From NCBI GenBank assembly GCA_050952125.1, contig JBMNKK010000004.1, forward strand, positions 310,001 to 374,000: 64,000 nt of DNA, in the 5' to 3' direction. Under the pieces are notes generated by a model that was not told where the DNA came from, searched no databases, and worked only from the letters and a program-made list of their open reading frames with translations. The stretch comes from UBA3951 sp050952125. GTDB lineage: Bacteria > Bacillota > Sulfobacillia > Fermentithermobacillales > Fermentithermobacillaceae. A program made the position numbers and the translations under genes. Shown here in pieces: positions 1 to 7,468 of the stretch (the stretch's first letter is position 1; each line of letters begins with the position of its first letter).

Positions 1-149
1 CGCCCCACAACGGCCCTGCTCAAGTTGTTTCTCTTAAGAAAAGTACCGTAGGCAAGTCCAAGAGTCCTAACGGTGCCGAGAGTTAGGTCCTCGCCTACAA
101 GGCCGCGCACGTCGTACTCACGGAATATCCTGGGGTTTATGTTGGCCAC
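1..149 (-). CDS. Phosphomannomutase/phosphoglucomutase, N-terminal fragment
   Basis: Reading leftwards from a GTG at 149, the 49 visible residues include INPRIFREYDVRG, VGEDLT and LGLAYGTFL, which is the typical start of alpha-D-phosphohexomutases of the ManB/AlgC type. These enzymes interconvert hexose 6- and 1-phosphates for nucleotide-sugar and envelope polysaccharide synthesis. The phosphoserine loop and the rest of the protein lie outside the window. An AGGGAGG ribosome site sits 9 nt upstream of the GTG, supporting this start. The gene is divergent from the DUF1540 gene, so the roughly 115 bp between them should hold both promoters. The family call is secure; substrate preference cannot be judged. 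Confidence 0.85.
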   Translation of the reverse strand, partial: MANINPRIFREYDVRGLVGEDLTLGTVRTLGLAYGTFLKRNNLSRAVVG

Positions 150-265
150 CGTCTCATCCCTCCCTGCAACCTTACATTCTACCCAGGGAGATCATTTCCT
201 TTACGAGACTACCGTTCCTACAGCATGGGCACAATTATGGGCGGAACGCAAAGGGGGTGAGGCGC

Positions 266-523
266 ATGACTGACGTCAAGTGCAAAGTGCAATCCTGCCA
301 CTACTGGGGACACGGGGACGTATGTGAGGCCAACAGCATCATGGTCGACAACAACAAGAGGCTATCTTCGTTCGGAAAGATGGAGACGGGCTCCCTGGAT
401 ATTACCGACAACACCGGAAGATCATCGTCAAACTCAGGCGAAACCGGGGGGAACCATGCTCACCGGTCAGAAGAGACCCTGTGCAAGACCTTCCGCCCCA
501 AAGATACGAAGACCGGCGGCTAA
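266..523 (+). CDS. DUF1540 domain protein
   Basis: This 85-residue protein begins MTDVKCKVQSCHYW and has the Cys spacing of DUF1540 (C-x5-C-x8-C near the N-terminus), followed by a hydrophilic middle and a final Cys in ETLCKTF. DUF1540 proteins are small Firmicutes proteins of unknown role, thought to bind metal through the cysteines. The ATG at 266 is preferred over an in-frame GTG at 257, because the GGGGGTGA ribosome site at 253-260 overlaps that GTG. It is a single-gene unit closed by a hairpin at 551-574. Confidence 0.75.
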   Translation: MTDVKCKVQSCHYWGHGDVCEANSIMVDNNKRLSSFGKMETGSLDITDNTGRSSSNSGETGGNHAHRSEETLCKTFRPKDTKTGG

Positions 524-550
524 ACGTGTCTGGGAACAAGATCGCTGATT

Positions 551-574
551 GAGGGGCGTTTTGGAGCGCCCCTC
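551..574 (+). terminator. Rho-independent-type terminator after the DUF1540 gene
   Basis: GAGGGGCG (551-558) and CGCCCCTC (567-574) form an 8-bp perfect stem with an 8-nt loop. The following TTCCCTCTTT is pyrimidine-rich rather than a pure T run. Confidence 0.65.
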
Positions 575-756
575 TTCCCTCTTTGATGCCGTGAGCTGAC
601 CGTGCACCCCGAGGAACCGGATAACCCCATATTGTGCTGAGCAGCCCTACTCCTCACGCTCGCCCCAGTGTGTATATGTTTTCTGACAACGGTATATATA
701 AGCAGGATTCCGGCTCTATGCAGCGAATTCAATATCTTCGAAAGGGGGTGAAAGCA

Positions 757-1521
757 TTGTTTACAGACGGACGAGCGTTTGATTTTCTCACTCTCCTCGT
801 TGCAACGGGCCTCATGGGAATCTTCATGTACTTGGCCAGGACGGGCCTGAAAGTCAAAATCCGGCCCATAGCCGGGTTCGCAGCCATCGACGAAGCGGTA
901 GGGCGAGCAGCTGAAATGGGCAAGCCAGTCCACTTCACGCCCGGTTTCGGCGGGTTGGTCGCGGCAACCTTCGCAGGACTCGAGGTATTGGGCTACGTCG
1001 CGAGACTGGCGGCCCAATATGATGTCCGGTTGGTCGTCACGGTATCCCAGGCAGAGACTTTCGCAGTCACCGAGCAGGTAATGAGGCAGGCCTACCTTGA
1101 GGCGGGTAAACCCGACTCGTTCAAACCCGAGGATTGCCGCTTCATCTCCACCGACCAGTGGGCCTACGCCAGCGGCGTCATCGGCGTGCTCTACAGGGAG
1201 AAGGTAGCCTCCAACATCATGATCGGGCAGTTCGCGGCCGAAGCCCTCATCCTCGCTGAGGCGGGCAACACCGTCGGCGCCATTCAGATCGCCGGTACCA
1301 CCAACGCCTATCAGATCCCGTTCTTCGTTGTAGCCTGCGACTACGTCATCCTCGGAGACGAGATGTTCGCTGCAGGAGCCCACTTCACCAACAACAAGAC
1401 ACACTTGGGCAGCCTCCGCGGAGAAGACCTGGTCAAGGCCATCTGCCTCGCCATCATGGTCATCGGGGCACTTGTTACAACGGCAGGTTCTGACGCGTTC
1501 AAAACTCTGATGAGCAAGTAA
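757..1521 (+). CDS. Membrane protein, DUF6754-like; first gene of a four-gene membrane operon
   Basis: A 254-residue protein of unknown function. A TTG start at 757 is chosen because AAAGGGGGTGA lies just upstream (741-751); in-frame ATGs further upstream lack ribosome sites. One membrane segment spans about residues 9-29 and a second about 226-244. Between them lies a roughly 190-residue alpha/beta domain with AIDEAVGRAAEMGKPVHF near its start and a conserved-looking GTTNAYQIPFF segment. This matches my recollection of the DUF6754 family, but I cannot run a profile. The gene is followed after 13 nt by the next one, so all four (757-3606) are probably co-transcribed and may form one membrane complex. 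Confidence 0.7.
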   Translation: MFTDGRAFDFLTLLVATGLMGIFMYLARTGLKVKIRPIAGFAAIDEAVGRAAEMGKPVHFTPGFGGLVAATFAGLEVLGYVARLAAQYDVRLVVTVSQAETFAVTEQVMRQAYLEAGKPDSFKPEDCRFISTDQWAYASGVIGVLYREKVASNIMIGQFAAEALILAEAGNTVGAIQIAGTTNAYQIPFFVVACDYVILGDEMFAAGAHFTNNKTHLGSLRGEDLVKAICLAIMVIGALVTTAGSDAFKTLMSK

Positions 1522-1534
1522 GGAGGTGAAGAGC

Positions 1535-2155
1535 ATGTTCTTGAAAAGGACAGCCCCCGCTATCATCGCGTGCGTATGCGGCGTATCCGTCGTTATCGCA
1601 TATTTCTTCAAGATCGCTCCGGTGCAGACATTTGCAACACATGTCCTTAAGTGGCAGTCGGTCATCGCAGTTTTTGCACTGGGGCTCGGCGGAGTCAACA
1701 TTGTGAGACTCCACGGCAAGAACGTCCAGAGGGATCCCTCGAACTTCTACAGCATAGCGCTGCTTCTTACCTTCGGCATAACGATCATCGTCGGACTGGC
1801 CTTAGGTCAGACCTCCGGTGCATACACATTCATATTCGACTACATTAACGTACCCACGGGCAGCGCGATTTTCTCGCTTCTGGCGTTCTACATCGGAACT
1901 GCAGCCTACAGGGCGTTCAGGGCTAAGAACGCCGAAGCAGCCATCCTGCTGCTCACAGGCTGCATCGTTATGCTTGGGCGAGTGCCGATAGGCGCCAAGA
2001 TATTGCCCTTCACCGCGCCGGCCACGGACTGGATCATGTCAGTCCTTAACGTGGGCGGACAGAGAGGAGTCATGATTGCCGGCGCAATCGGCTTCATCGC
2101 AGTGTCACTCAGGATCATAGTAGGACTCGAGCGCCGCGCCTACGGCGGCGAATAA
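1535..2155 (+). CDS. Polytopic membrane protein, second gene of the four-gene membrane operon
   Basis: A 206-residue integral membrane protein with about six hydrophobic segments, such as AIIACVCGVSVVIAYF and FYSIALLLTFGITIIVGLAL. The ATG at 1535 follows AGGAGGTGA at 1521-1529, which overlaps the stop codon of the preceding gene, so translation is probably coupled. A short polar stretch after the second segment (RLHGKNVQRDPSN) and the loop around RAFRAKNAEA are the only clearly soluble parts. I recognise no catalytic motif. It is likely a scaffold or channel subunit for the flanking proteins. Confidence 0.7.
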   Translation: MFLKRTAPAIIACVCGVSVVIAYFFKIAPVQTFATHVLKWQSVIAVFALGLGGVNIVRLHGKNVQRDPSNFYSIALLLTFGITIIVGLALGQTSGAYTFIFDYINVPTGSAIFSLLAFYIGTAAYRAFRAKNAEAAILLLTGCIVMLGRVPIGAKILPFTAPATDWIMSVLNVGGQRGVMIAGAIGFIAVSLRIIVGLERRAYGGE

Positions 2156-2167
2156 GGGGGGAGATAG

Positions 2168-3013
2168 ATGAACGTTTTTGAGACTCTGCAGAACATCGAC
2201 AAACGTGTGTTCTATCTCCTCATGGCTCTAGCCATCGCGGTCCCCACGATAAGCCCGATTGGACTCGCGGTAGATGTTACTCCCGCCGTACAGAAGGCCT
2301 TCGACTTCGTCGCGAGCCTTCCCAACGGGTCACGTGCGGTTATCGGGTTCGACTACGAGCCGGGCGACGAGATAGACCTGAACCCTCAGGCCAAGGCAAT
2401 TCTCCATCAATTGGCCTCGAAGAATGTAAAGGTTGTGGCGATAGCATCCTTCCCTGCAGGCGCGATGTTCGCCGAGCAGTGCTTGGAGATCCTCGCCGAG
2501 TACGGCTATGAATACGGCAAGGACTACGTGAACTTGGGTCACTATGCAGGAGCCGAGGCGACGCTGGCTGCTTTCGCCAACAGCCCGAGCGCCATCTACT
2601 CCAAGGACTGGAGGGGCAACGACCTCAGCTCTCTGCCTCTCATGCAAGAGGTCAAGAGTATGAAGGACTTTTCCATGGCCATGACGCTGAACGACGGTCC
2701 TACCGGGGGGACGGGCACACACGCGTGGGTTAACCAGGCAGTAATGGCTCACGGTGTACCGCTGATTATGGGTGTAACCGGAGTCTTGGCGGCCTCAAAC
2801 GAAACCTACGTGCAGTCCGGCCAGTGCAAAGGGATCCTGGCGGGACTTCGGGCCGCAGCCGAATACGAGAAACTCGTGGACAAGAAGGGTGATGGAACCG
2901 TCGGTATGGACGCACAGTCCATGGCCCACCTTCTTATCGTCATCTTCGTGGTTATGGGAAACGCGGCCATGTTCCTCGCCAAGAACACCTCCAAGGGGGG
3001 TGCAGCTAGATGA
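2168..3013 (+). CDS. Two-TM protein with a large alpha/beta domain, third gene of the membrane operon
   Basis: A 281-residue protein preceded by AAGGGGGGAGA. It has membrane segments at about residues 15-36 and 252-272, enclosing a roughly 210-residue domain. Features of that domain include AVIGFDYEPGDEIDL, KVVAIASFPAGAMFAEQCLEIL, a Gly/Thr-rich NDGPTGGTGTHAW and GVPLIMGVTGVLAASNE. Its TM-domain-TM layout resembles the first protein of the operon, suggesting two paired soluble domains on one side of the membrane. No enzymatic family is recognised. The last codons overlap the next start by ATGA. Confidence 0.7.
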   Translation: MNVFETLQNIDKRVFYLLMALAIAVPTISPIGLAVDVTPAVQKAFDFVASLPNGSRAVIGFDYEPGDEIDLNPQAKAILHQLASKNVKVVAIASFPAGAMFAEQCLEILAEYGYEYGKDYVNLGHYAGAEATLAAFANSPSAIYSKDWRGNDLSSLPLMQEVKSMKDFSMAMTLNDGPTGGTGTHAWVNQAVMAHGVPLIMGVTGVLAASNETYVQSGQCKGILAGLRAAAEYEKLVDKKGDGTVGMDAQSMAHLLIVIFVVMGNAAMFLAKNTSKGGAAR

Positions 3014-3606
3014 AGATCTCCGGAGATATCGGGGTCTGGGTTGGAGCCATTGCCGCGCTGGCGATCTACTCCGTGCTGGTAAAGGACAACCCCTTCTACC
3101 GCCTGGTGGAGCACATCTTTGTCGGGGCCTCGGCAGGTATAGCGATAGTGACAGGGGTCCAGACATTCAAGAGCACCGCATGGGCTCCGATGGTTGAGGG
3201 CCAGGCCATTCTGATTGTCCCCATGCTCCTCGGCCTGCTCCTGTACGCGAGATATATACCTTCGATATCGCACTTGAACCGCATCCCGCTGTCGCTACTG
3301 ATGGGGGCTGGCGCAGGCGTCGCCATGCGCGGAGCAGTCGAGAGCCAGATAGTAGGACAGCTACAGGCTACGATGATCAAGCTCAACTCGTTTGACGCGC
3401 TGGTCATTTTCCTAGGTTCGCTCTTTTCACTGAGCTACTTCTTCCTAACGTACAAGCTTGACGGCGCTGCAGGATGGGCACCCAAACTGGGACGCTACTT
3501 CATGATGGCGGCGTTCGGCGCTGCTTTCGGAAACACTGTTATGGGAAGGGTATCGGCCGCCATCGGCCGCTTCCAGTTCATATTCCTGGAGTGGCTGGGC
3601 CTATAG
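3010..3606 (+). CDS. Polytopic membrane protein, fourth gene of the membrane operon
   Basis: A 198-residue protein with five or six hydrophobic segments, for example GVWVGAIAALAIYSVLV, FDALVIFLGSLFSLSYFFL and YFMMAAFGAAFGNTVMG. Its ATG overlaps the previous stop by 4 bp, which indicates translational coupling. With the 206-residue protein it supplies most of the membrane mass of the putative complex. No known transporter motif is evident. A strong hairpin at 3633-3659 ends the operon. Confidence 0.7.
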   Translation: MKISGDIGVWVGAIAALAIYSVLVKDNPFYRLVEHIFVGASAGIAIVTGVQTFKSTAWAPMVEGQAILIVPMLLGLLLYARYIPSISHLNRIPLSLLMGAGAGVAMRGAVESQIVGQLQATMIKLNSFDALVIFLGSLFSLSYFFLTYKLDGAAGWAPKLGRYFMMAAFGAAFGNTVMGRVSAAIGRFQFIFLEWLGL

Positions 3607-3632
3607 CCAACCTGTAAGCCAAGGCGAGACAT

Positions 3633-3659
3633 GAAAGGGACCCTAACCGGGTCCCTTTC
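3633..3659. terminator. Bidirectional terminator between the membrane operon and coaX
   Basis: GAAAGGGACCC (3633-3643) and GGGTCCCTTTC (3649-3659) form an 11-bp perfect stem with a TAACC loop. It lies between convergent genes and can serve both strands. The flanking T content is modest. Confidence 0.7.
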
Positions 3660-3667
3660 GATTCTCG

Positions 3668-4432
3668 CTAGACGTTCATTTCGTATATTATCCGCAACCC
3701 GTCGAGGACCAGGAAAGGATCGACCGTGTCGATGGTCTCGGACTCAGCCGCTATCATCTTCGCCAGATCTCCGGTAGCGATCACGTGGGGCTTCCCCCCG
3801 ATTTCTTTGGCGGCGCGGCGTACGAGGCTGTCGACCATTCCCGCGAACCCGTAAACCATCCCCGATTGCATGCTCTGGATGCTTGACCTGCCGATCGTCC
3901 TGCGGGGTTTGGAAAGCTCGATCCGGGGCAACTTCGCCGCCTTCATGAAGAGAGCGTCAAGTGAAGTGAGAATACCCGGCGCGACTATCCCGCCCAGGTA
4001 CTCGCCTTTATTCGAAATGGCGTCGAGGGTGGTGGCGGTGCCGAAGTCAATGACCACGGCAGGAGTCCCGTACTTGTGAATAGCCGCCACAGAGTGGGCG
4101 ATGTGGTCAGGGCCGACCTCTTTCGGGTTCTCATAGTTTATGTTGACTCCGGTCTTGGTACCGGGGCCCACCACAAGGGGCTTTGTCTTGAGATGCTTTG
4201 ACACCGTCTTCTCGAGTATGGGCGTGAGAGGCGGCACAACAGACGCGATAACGGCCCCGTTTACGTCTTCAGGATTCATCCCCGAATTGCGGATAAGCGA
4301 TAAGAACGCCATGCCGTACTCATCTTCGGTTCGGCCGCTGCCGGTCGATATTCGCCAGTGTTCGAGCATTCTCTCTTTTTCGTAGATGCCCGCAGCAATG
4401 TGCGTATTTCCTGCGTCGATGGCAAGAAGCAT
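3668..4432 (-). CDS. coaX: Type III pantothenate kinase
   Basis: This 254-residue enzyme makes 4'-phosphopantothenate from pantothenate and ATP, the first committed step of CoA synthesis in the cytoplasm. It has the ASKHA phosphate loop DAGNT at residues 6-10, VIDFGTATTLD as phosphate-2, and GGIVAPGI. The family's usual G-x-DR-x-x-N motif reads GPDHIAH here, so the catalytic Asp is kept but the Arg and Asn positions are His. Length is normal. The next gene upstream in the same direction is an ECF vitamin transporter S component, which fits pantothenate supply. A second, unrelated pantothenate kinase-like gene lies at 28856. Confidence 0.93.
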   Translation of the reverse strand: MLLAIDAGNTHIAAGIYEKERMLEHWRISTGSGRTEDEYGMAFLSLIRNSGMNPEDVNGAVIASVVPPLTPILEKTVSKHLKTKPLVVGPGTKTGVNINYENPKEVGPDHIAHSVAAIHKYGTPAVVIDFGTATTLDAISNKGEYLGGIVAPGILTSLDALFMKAAKLPRIELSKPRRTIGRSSIQSMQSGMVYGFAGMVDSLVRRAAKEIGGKPHVIATGDLAKMIAAESETIDTVDPFLVLDGLRIIYEMNV

Positions 4433-4460
4433 GCGTCCACCTCCTCACCGCGTCGTGTGA

Positions 4461-5153
4461 CTAGTCGATATGCCTGCTAACCGCCCGGTACACGAGACCT
4501 GTAAGGATCATGGCCATTACCGCTTCGGGGATGCCATTCACCACAGCTATACCCCAGGCCACCTCTGCCGGTAGAAAACCGAAAGCCGCGATAAGCCCCA
4601 AAACAAGCACTGTGTTGGTTAGGCTTCCGGCCGCCGCGGCCAACGCAGGCCCATGCCCGGAGCGCTTCTGGATGACGTATATGAGAGCGGCTGCGAGGCC
4701 TCCGGCTGCTATCGCCAGAGCATAGCGCAGGAGTGGGGCCAGGCTTTCAAGGAAAGTAAACCCGGTGACCCCGAGAAGGAGCCCGGAAGCCGCCACCAAT
4801 GCCACTTGCCCGGATCTCCCCCGGACTAGGCGGAAGACGTAGTAGGCAACAACACCTACCAAGATTCGAGGAACGACCGCTATCAATGGATTGGAGAAAA
4901 TGAGCTTATCCATTGGGTTCACCGACGTCTGTGCCTGCCACATGCTGAATGCACCGAACATGGCTCCCACCGCCCCGCCTATGACCGGCCCTTGCAGAAC
5001 ACCTGCGATTATCGTGGGGATGTGCATAATGGTGATGGATACCGGGGGGATCTGGATGAACCCGATAGGTGTGGAACCGAGGACAATCGTGATGGCTCCG
5101 AGAACTCCCGCAAAAGCGATCTGACGCGCTGAAAACCTAGTGTTTTGGCGCAA
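4461..5153 (-). CDS. ECF transporter S component, possibly for pantothenate
   Basis: A 230-residue membrane protein with about six hydrophobic segments. It has the HIPTIIAGVLQGPVIGGAVGAMFG signature region of energy-coupling-factor substrate-binding subunits, which work with a shared EcfAA'T energising module encoded elsewhere. The TTG at 5153 is chosen because CGGAGG lies 9 nt upstream; a reading start at 5204 is also open but has no ribosome site. Adjacency to coaX suggests pantothenate, but fhs next door makes a folate role possible. Substrate is inference only. About 240 bp upstream have no recognised riboswitch. Confidence 0.8.
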   Translation of the reverse strand: MRQNTRFSARQIAFAGVLGAITIVLGSTPIGFIQIPPVSITIMHIPTIIAGVLQGPVIGGAVGAMFGAFSMWQAQTSVNPMDKLIFSNPLIAVVPRILVGVVAYYVFRLVRGRSGQVALVAASGLLLGVTGFTFLESLAPLLRYALAIAAGGLAAALIYVIQKRSGHGPALAAAAGSLTNTVLVLGLIAAFGFLPAEVAWGIAVVNGIPEAVMAMILTGLVYRAVSRHID

Positions 5154-5386
5154 AGTCGCGCACCTCCGTTCCGGCTCCTCTCTCAAGGATGCCGTTCGTG
5201 TCACGCTCCGGATCGGCGCCTCATCTCGCGGCAGTTCTCTCTACCTAGGTCTGGCGGACTCTGTTAGTCCTGCCAGCCCGGGACACGAGCAAACGCGAAG
5301 CCAATGAGGCACCTTACTCCAACATGGTATACCGCAGAAGGCGAGATGTGATCAAGATTCGGCGACATGATACGCGCGAAAGAAAT

Positions 5387-5415
5387 CGCCGGAGAGGATT
5401 GCTGCCTCTCCGGCG
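5387..5415 (-). terminator. Terminator downstream of fhs
   Basis: CGCCGGAGAGG and CCTCTCCGGCG form an 11-bp perfect stem with a 7-nt loop. On the minus strand it is followed by ATTTCTTTC. It separates fhs from the ECF/coaX pair. Confidence 0.8.
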
Positions 5416-5448
5416 GCGATTCACAATCTCACCTTACAGGAAAGATTC

Positions 5449-7149
5449 CTAGAACAGCCCGATGACTTTGCCGGTCTCGTCCAGATCCATGTGGGCTCCT
5501 GCCGGATCGGTGGGAAGGCCTGGCATCGTCCTCATCTCACCAAGCAGCGGGTACAAGAACCCGGCGCCCATAGACGCCCTCACTTCGCGGACATTGACCG
5601 TAAACCCGCGCGGCCTGCCCTTAAGGTTGGGATCGGCAGACAGCGACAGGTGGGTCTTCGCCATGCAGATAGGCAGTTTGTCAAAGCCGAGCTTGGTGTA
5701 GCGCCTTATCTGCCTGTTGGCAAGCGGAGTGTAGGTCACGCCGTCGGCTCCGTAGATCTTGGTGGCAATGGTCTCGATCTTCTCCTTGATGGGAGTATCG
5801 AGCGAGTACAGGTAATGGAAGTTGGAGGGCTCTTTCTCGCAGACCTCGATTAGCGCCTTGGCGAGATCGATACCGCCGGCTCCGCCTTCAGCCCAAACCT
5901 TGGACGTGACCGCGGCGGACGCGCCTGCCTTCATAGCCCTATCGAGCACATACTGGACTTCCCTGTCGGTGTCGGTCGGGAAGTGGTTCAGCGCGACGAT
6001 GACGGGCACGCCGTGCATCGCCACGTTCTCGATCTGCTTGTCGAGGTTCTCGCAGCCCTTGTCGAGGGCTTCCATGTTCTCCCTAGACAGAAGCTCTTTG
6101 TCGAGCGGCTTACCGGGGACAACGCGGAGAGCGCCGCCGTGCATCTTCAGTGCGCGAACCGTCGCTACCAAAACAGCCGCGTCGGGTTTGAGGCCGCTGT
6201 AGCGGGTCTTGATGTTGAGGAACTTCTCTGCACCGATGTCAGCGCCGAATCCGGCCTCGGTAAGGGTGTACTCCGCCAATCTCGTAGCCATCATATCGGC
6301 CAAGACCGAGGAGTTGCCGTGCGCGATATTGGCGAACGGGCCGGCGTGGACGAACACAGGAGTGTTCTCCAAGGTCTGAATGATGTTCGGCTTAATAGCA
6401 TCTTTCAAGAGCACAGTCATGGCTCCGGCGCACTTCAGGTCGCCGGCAGTGACAGCCTTGCCGTCGTAGGTGTATCCCACGACGATACGCTCGAGCCTCT
6501 CGCGGAGATCTTTCAGGCCGGTCGTGAGCGCCAAGACAGCCATAACCTCGGAAGCAACCGCGATATCGAATCCGGTCTCACGAGGGATACCGTTCTCAGA
6601 CCCTCCGAGGCCGATGACTACCCTGCGGAGAGCGCGGTCTGAAACGTCCACGACTCTCGGCCAGGTTATCGTAAGCGGGTCAATGTTCAAGGGGTTATTG
6701 TGAAGCAGGCTGGCGTCCAGGAAAGCTGCAAGAAGGTTGTGAGCAAGAGCCACCGCGTGGGTATCGCCCGTAAAGTGGAGGTTAAAGTCCTCCATGGGTA
6801 TGCACTGTGCGTACCCGCCTCCTGCCGCGCCACCCTTGATTCCGAAGACCGGACCCAAAGAAGGCTGCCTGATGGTGTTGATCACGCTCTTACCCAACCT
6901 GCCCATGGCCTGTCCCAGGCCGATGCAGGTCGTAGTCTTTCCCTCGCCCAAGGGGGTGGGGGTAATGGCGGTCACTACGACATACTTGCCTTGCGGGCGG
7001 TCCTTTATGTAGTCCAGAAGGTCCAGCGAAATCTTTGCTTTGTACTTGCCGTAGTTCTCAACCATATCAGCCGGGATGCCGAGCTTGTCAGTAATCTGGT
7101 TGATTGGAAGCATCGTCGCTTCCTGCGCGATTTCGATATCGGACTTCAA
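5449..7149 (-). CDS. fhs: Formate--tetrahydrofolate ligase
   Basis: This 566-residue cytosolic enzyme converts formate, THF and ATP to 10-formyl-THF, feeding one-carbon metabolism and, in acetogens, the methyl branch of the Wood-Ljungdahl pathway. The P-loop TPLGEGKTTT lies near residue 66-75, and conserved segments include RQPSLGPVFGIKGGAAGGGYAQ and TMPGLPTDPAG at the C-terminus. Length matches the family. The TTG start is supported by AAAGGGGAG 6 nt upstream. It lies about 90 bp downstream of the hut operon on the same strand, so it may receive one-carbon units from histidine breakdown. No ZTP riboswitch is visible upstream. Confidence 0.97.
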   Translation of the reverse strand: MKSDIEIAQEATMLPINQITDKLGIPADMVENYGKYKAKISLDLLDYIKDRPQGKYVVVTAITPTPLGEGKTTTCIGLGQAMGRLGKSVINTIRQPSLGPVFGIKGGAAGGGYAQCIPMEDFNLHFTGDTHAVALAHNLLAAFLDASLLHNNPLNIDPLTITWPRVVDVSDRALRRVVIGLGGSENGIPRETGFDIAVASEVMAVLALTTGLKDLRERLERIVVGYTYDGKAVTAGDLKCAGAMTVLLKDAIKPNIIQTLENTPVFVHAGPFANIAHGNSSVLADMMATRLAEYTLTEAGFGADIGAEKFLNIKTRYSGLKPDAAVLVATVRALKMHGGALRVVPGKPLDKELLSRENMEALDKGCENLDKQIENVAMHGVPVIVALNHFPTDTDREVQYVLDRAMKAGASAAVTSKVWAEGGAGGIDLAKALIEVCEKEPSNFHYLYSLDTPIKEKIETIATKIYGADGVTYTPLANRQIRRYTKLGFDKLPICMAKTHLSLSADPNLKGRPRGFTVNVREVRASMGAGFLYPLLGEMRTMPGLPTDPAGAHMDLDETGKVIGLF

Positions 7150-7237
7150 CAGAGACTCCCCTTTCGCTGAAAATTACTAACGGTAGGGCACACATGAGAA
7201 GGATACCACAATTGTGTGCTATTTCACGAGTCTCCCA

Positions 7238-7468
7238 TTAACCTGCCTTGCAGGACTGCCAAATAAGTCCGGCAAGAATGCCGACAACGATGAAAATGAT
7301 ATCCATCTTGCCAAAAGGCTTCTTTTTCTCGACCTTCTTCTCCGGCTCAGCCGCTACGGGCTCCGCGCTCATCTGAGCGCTGCGCCACTCCTCGTATTCC
7401 TTGAACGAAGGCTGAAAGGCCTTCTCAAGATCGGCTTCCCTAGGACGCCGCACACTTCTCTGGCTCAC
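7238..7468 (-). CDS. Small membrane-anchored protein
   Basis: A 76-residue protein of unknown function: a charged N-terminal half, a Lys/Glu-rich stretch (EPEKKVEKKKPFGK) and one C-terminal membrane helix (MDIIFIVVGILAGLIW). The GTG at 7468 overlaps the hutI stop as GTGA and has GGTGGGTGA upstream; an in-frame GTG at 7483 is an alternative. It ends the hut operon. The tail-anchored layout could dock a partner at the membrane, but nothing shows which. Confidence 0.6.
   Translation of the reverse strand: MSQRSVRRPREADLEKAFQPSFKEYEEWRSAQMSAEPVAAEPEKKVEKKKPFGKMDIIFIVVGILAGLIWQSCKAG

Noticed and set aside
160..190. CTCCCTG/CAGGGAG inverted repeat in the divergent promoter
   Set aside because: One arm is the Shine-Dalgarno region of the leftward gene, so the repeat may be a coincidence; loop of 17 nt.
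73..273. Plus-strand 66-codon frame at the left edge
   Set aside because: It is antisense to the phosphomannomutase N-terminus and overlaps the divergent promoter region.
520..1719. 399-codon open frame on the minus strand
   Set aside because: It lies antisense to the membrane operon, has no ribosome site and a low-complexity, non-family amino acid sequence. The plus-strand genes have strong ribosome sites and membrane helices.
5205..5386. Possible THF, ZTP or other riboswitch between fhs and the ECF gene
   Set aside because: I searched by eye for conserved cores of the THF and ZTP classes, and for a T-box, and found none. A covariance search could change this.
7150..7237. ZTP riboswitch upstream of fhs
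   Set aside because: Fhs is a frequent ZTP target, but the 88-bp gap lacks the expected conserved segments.
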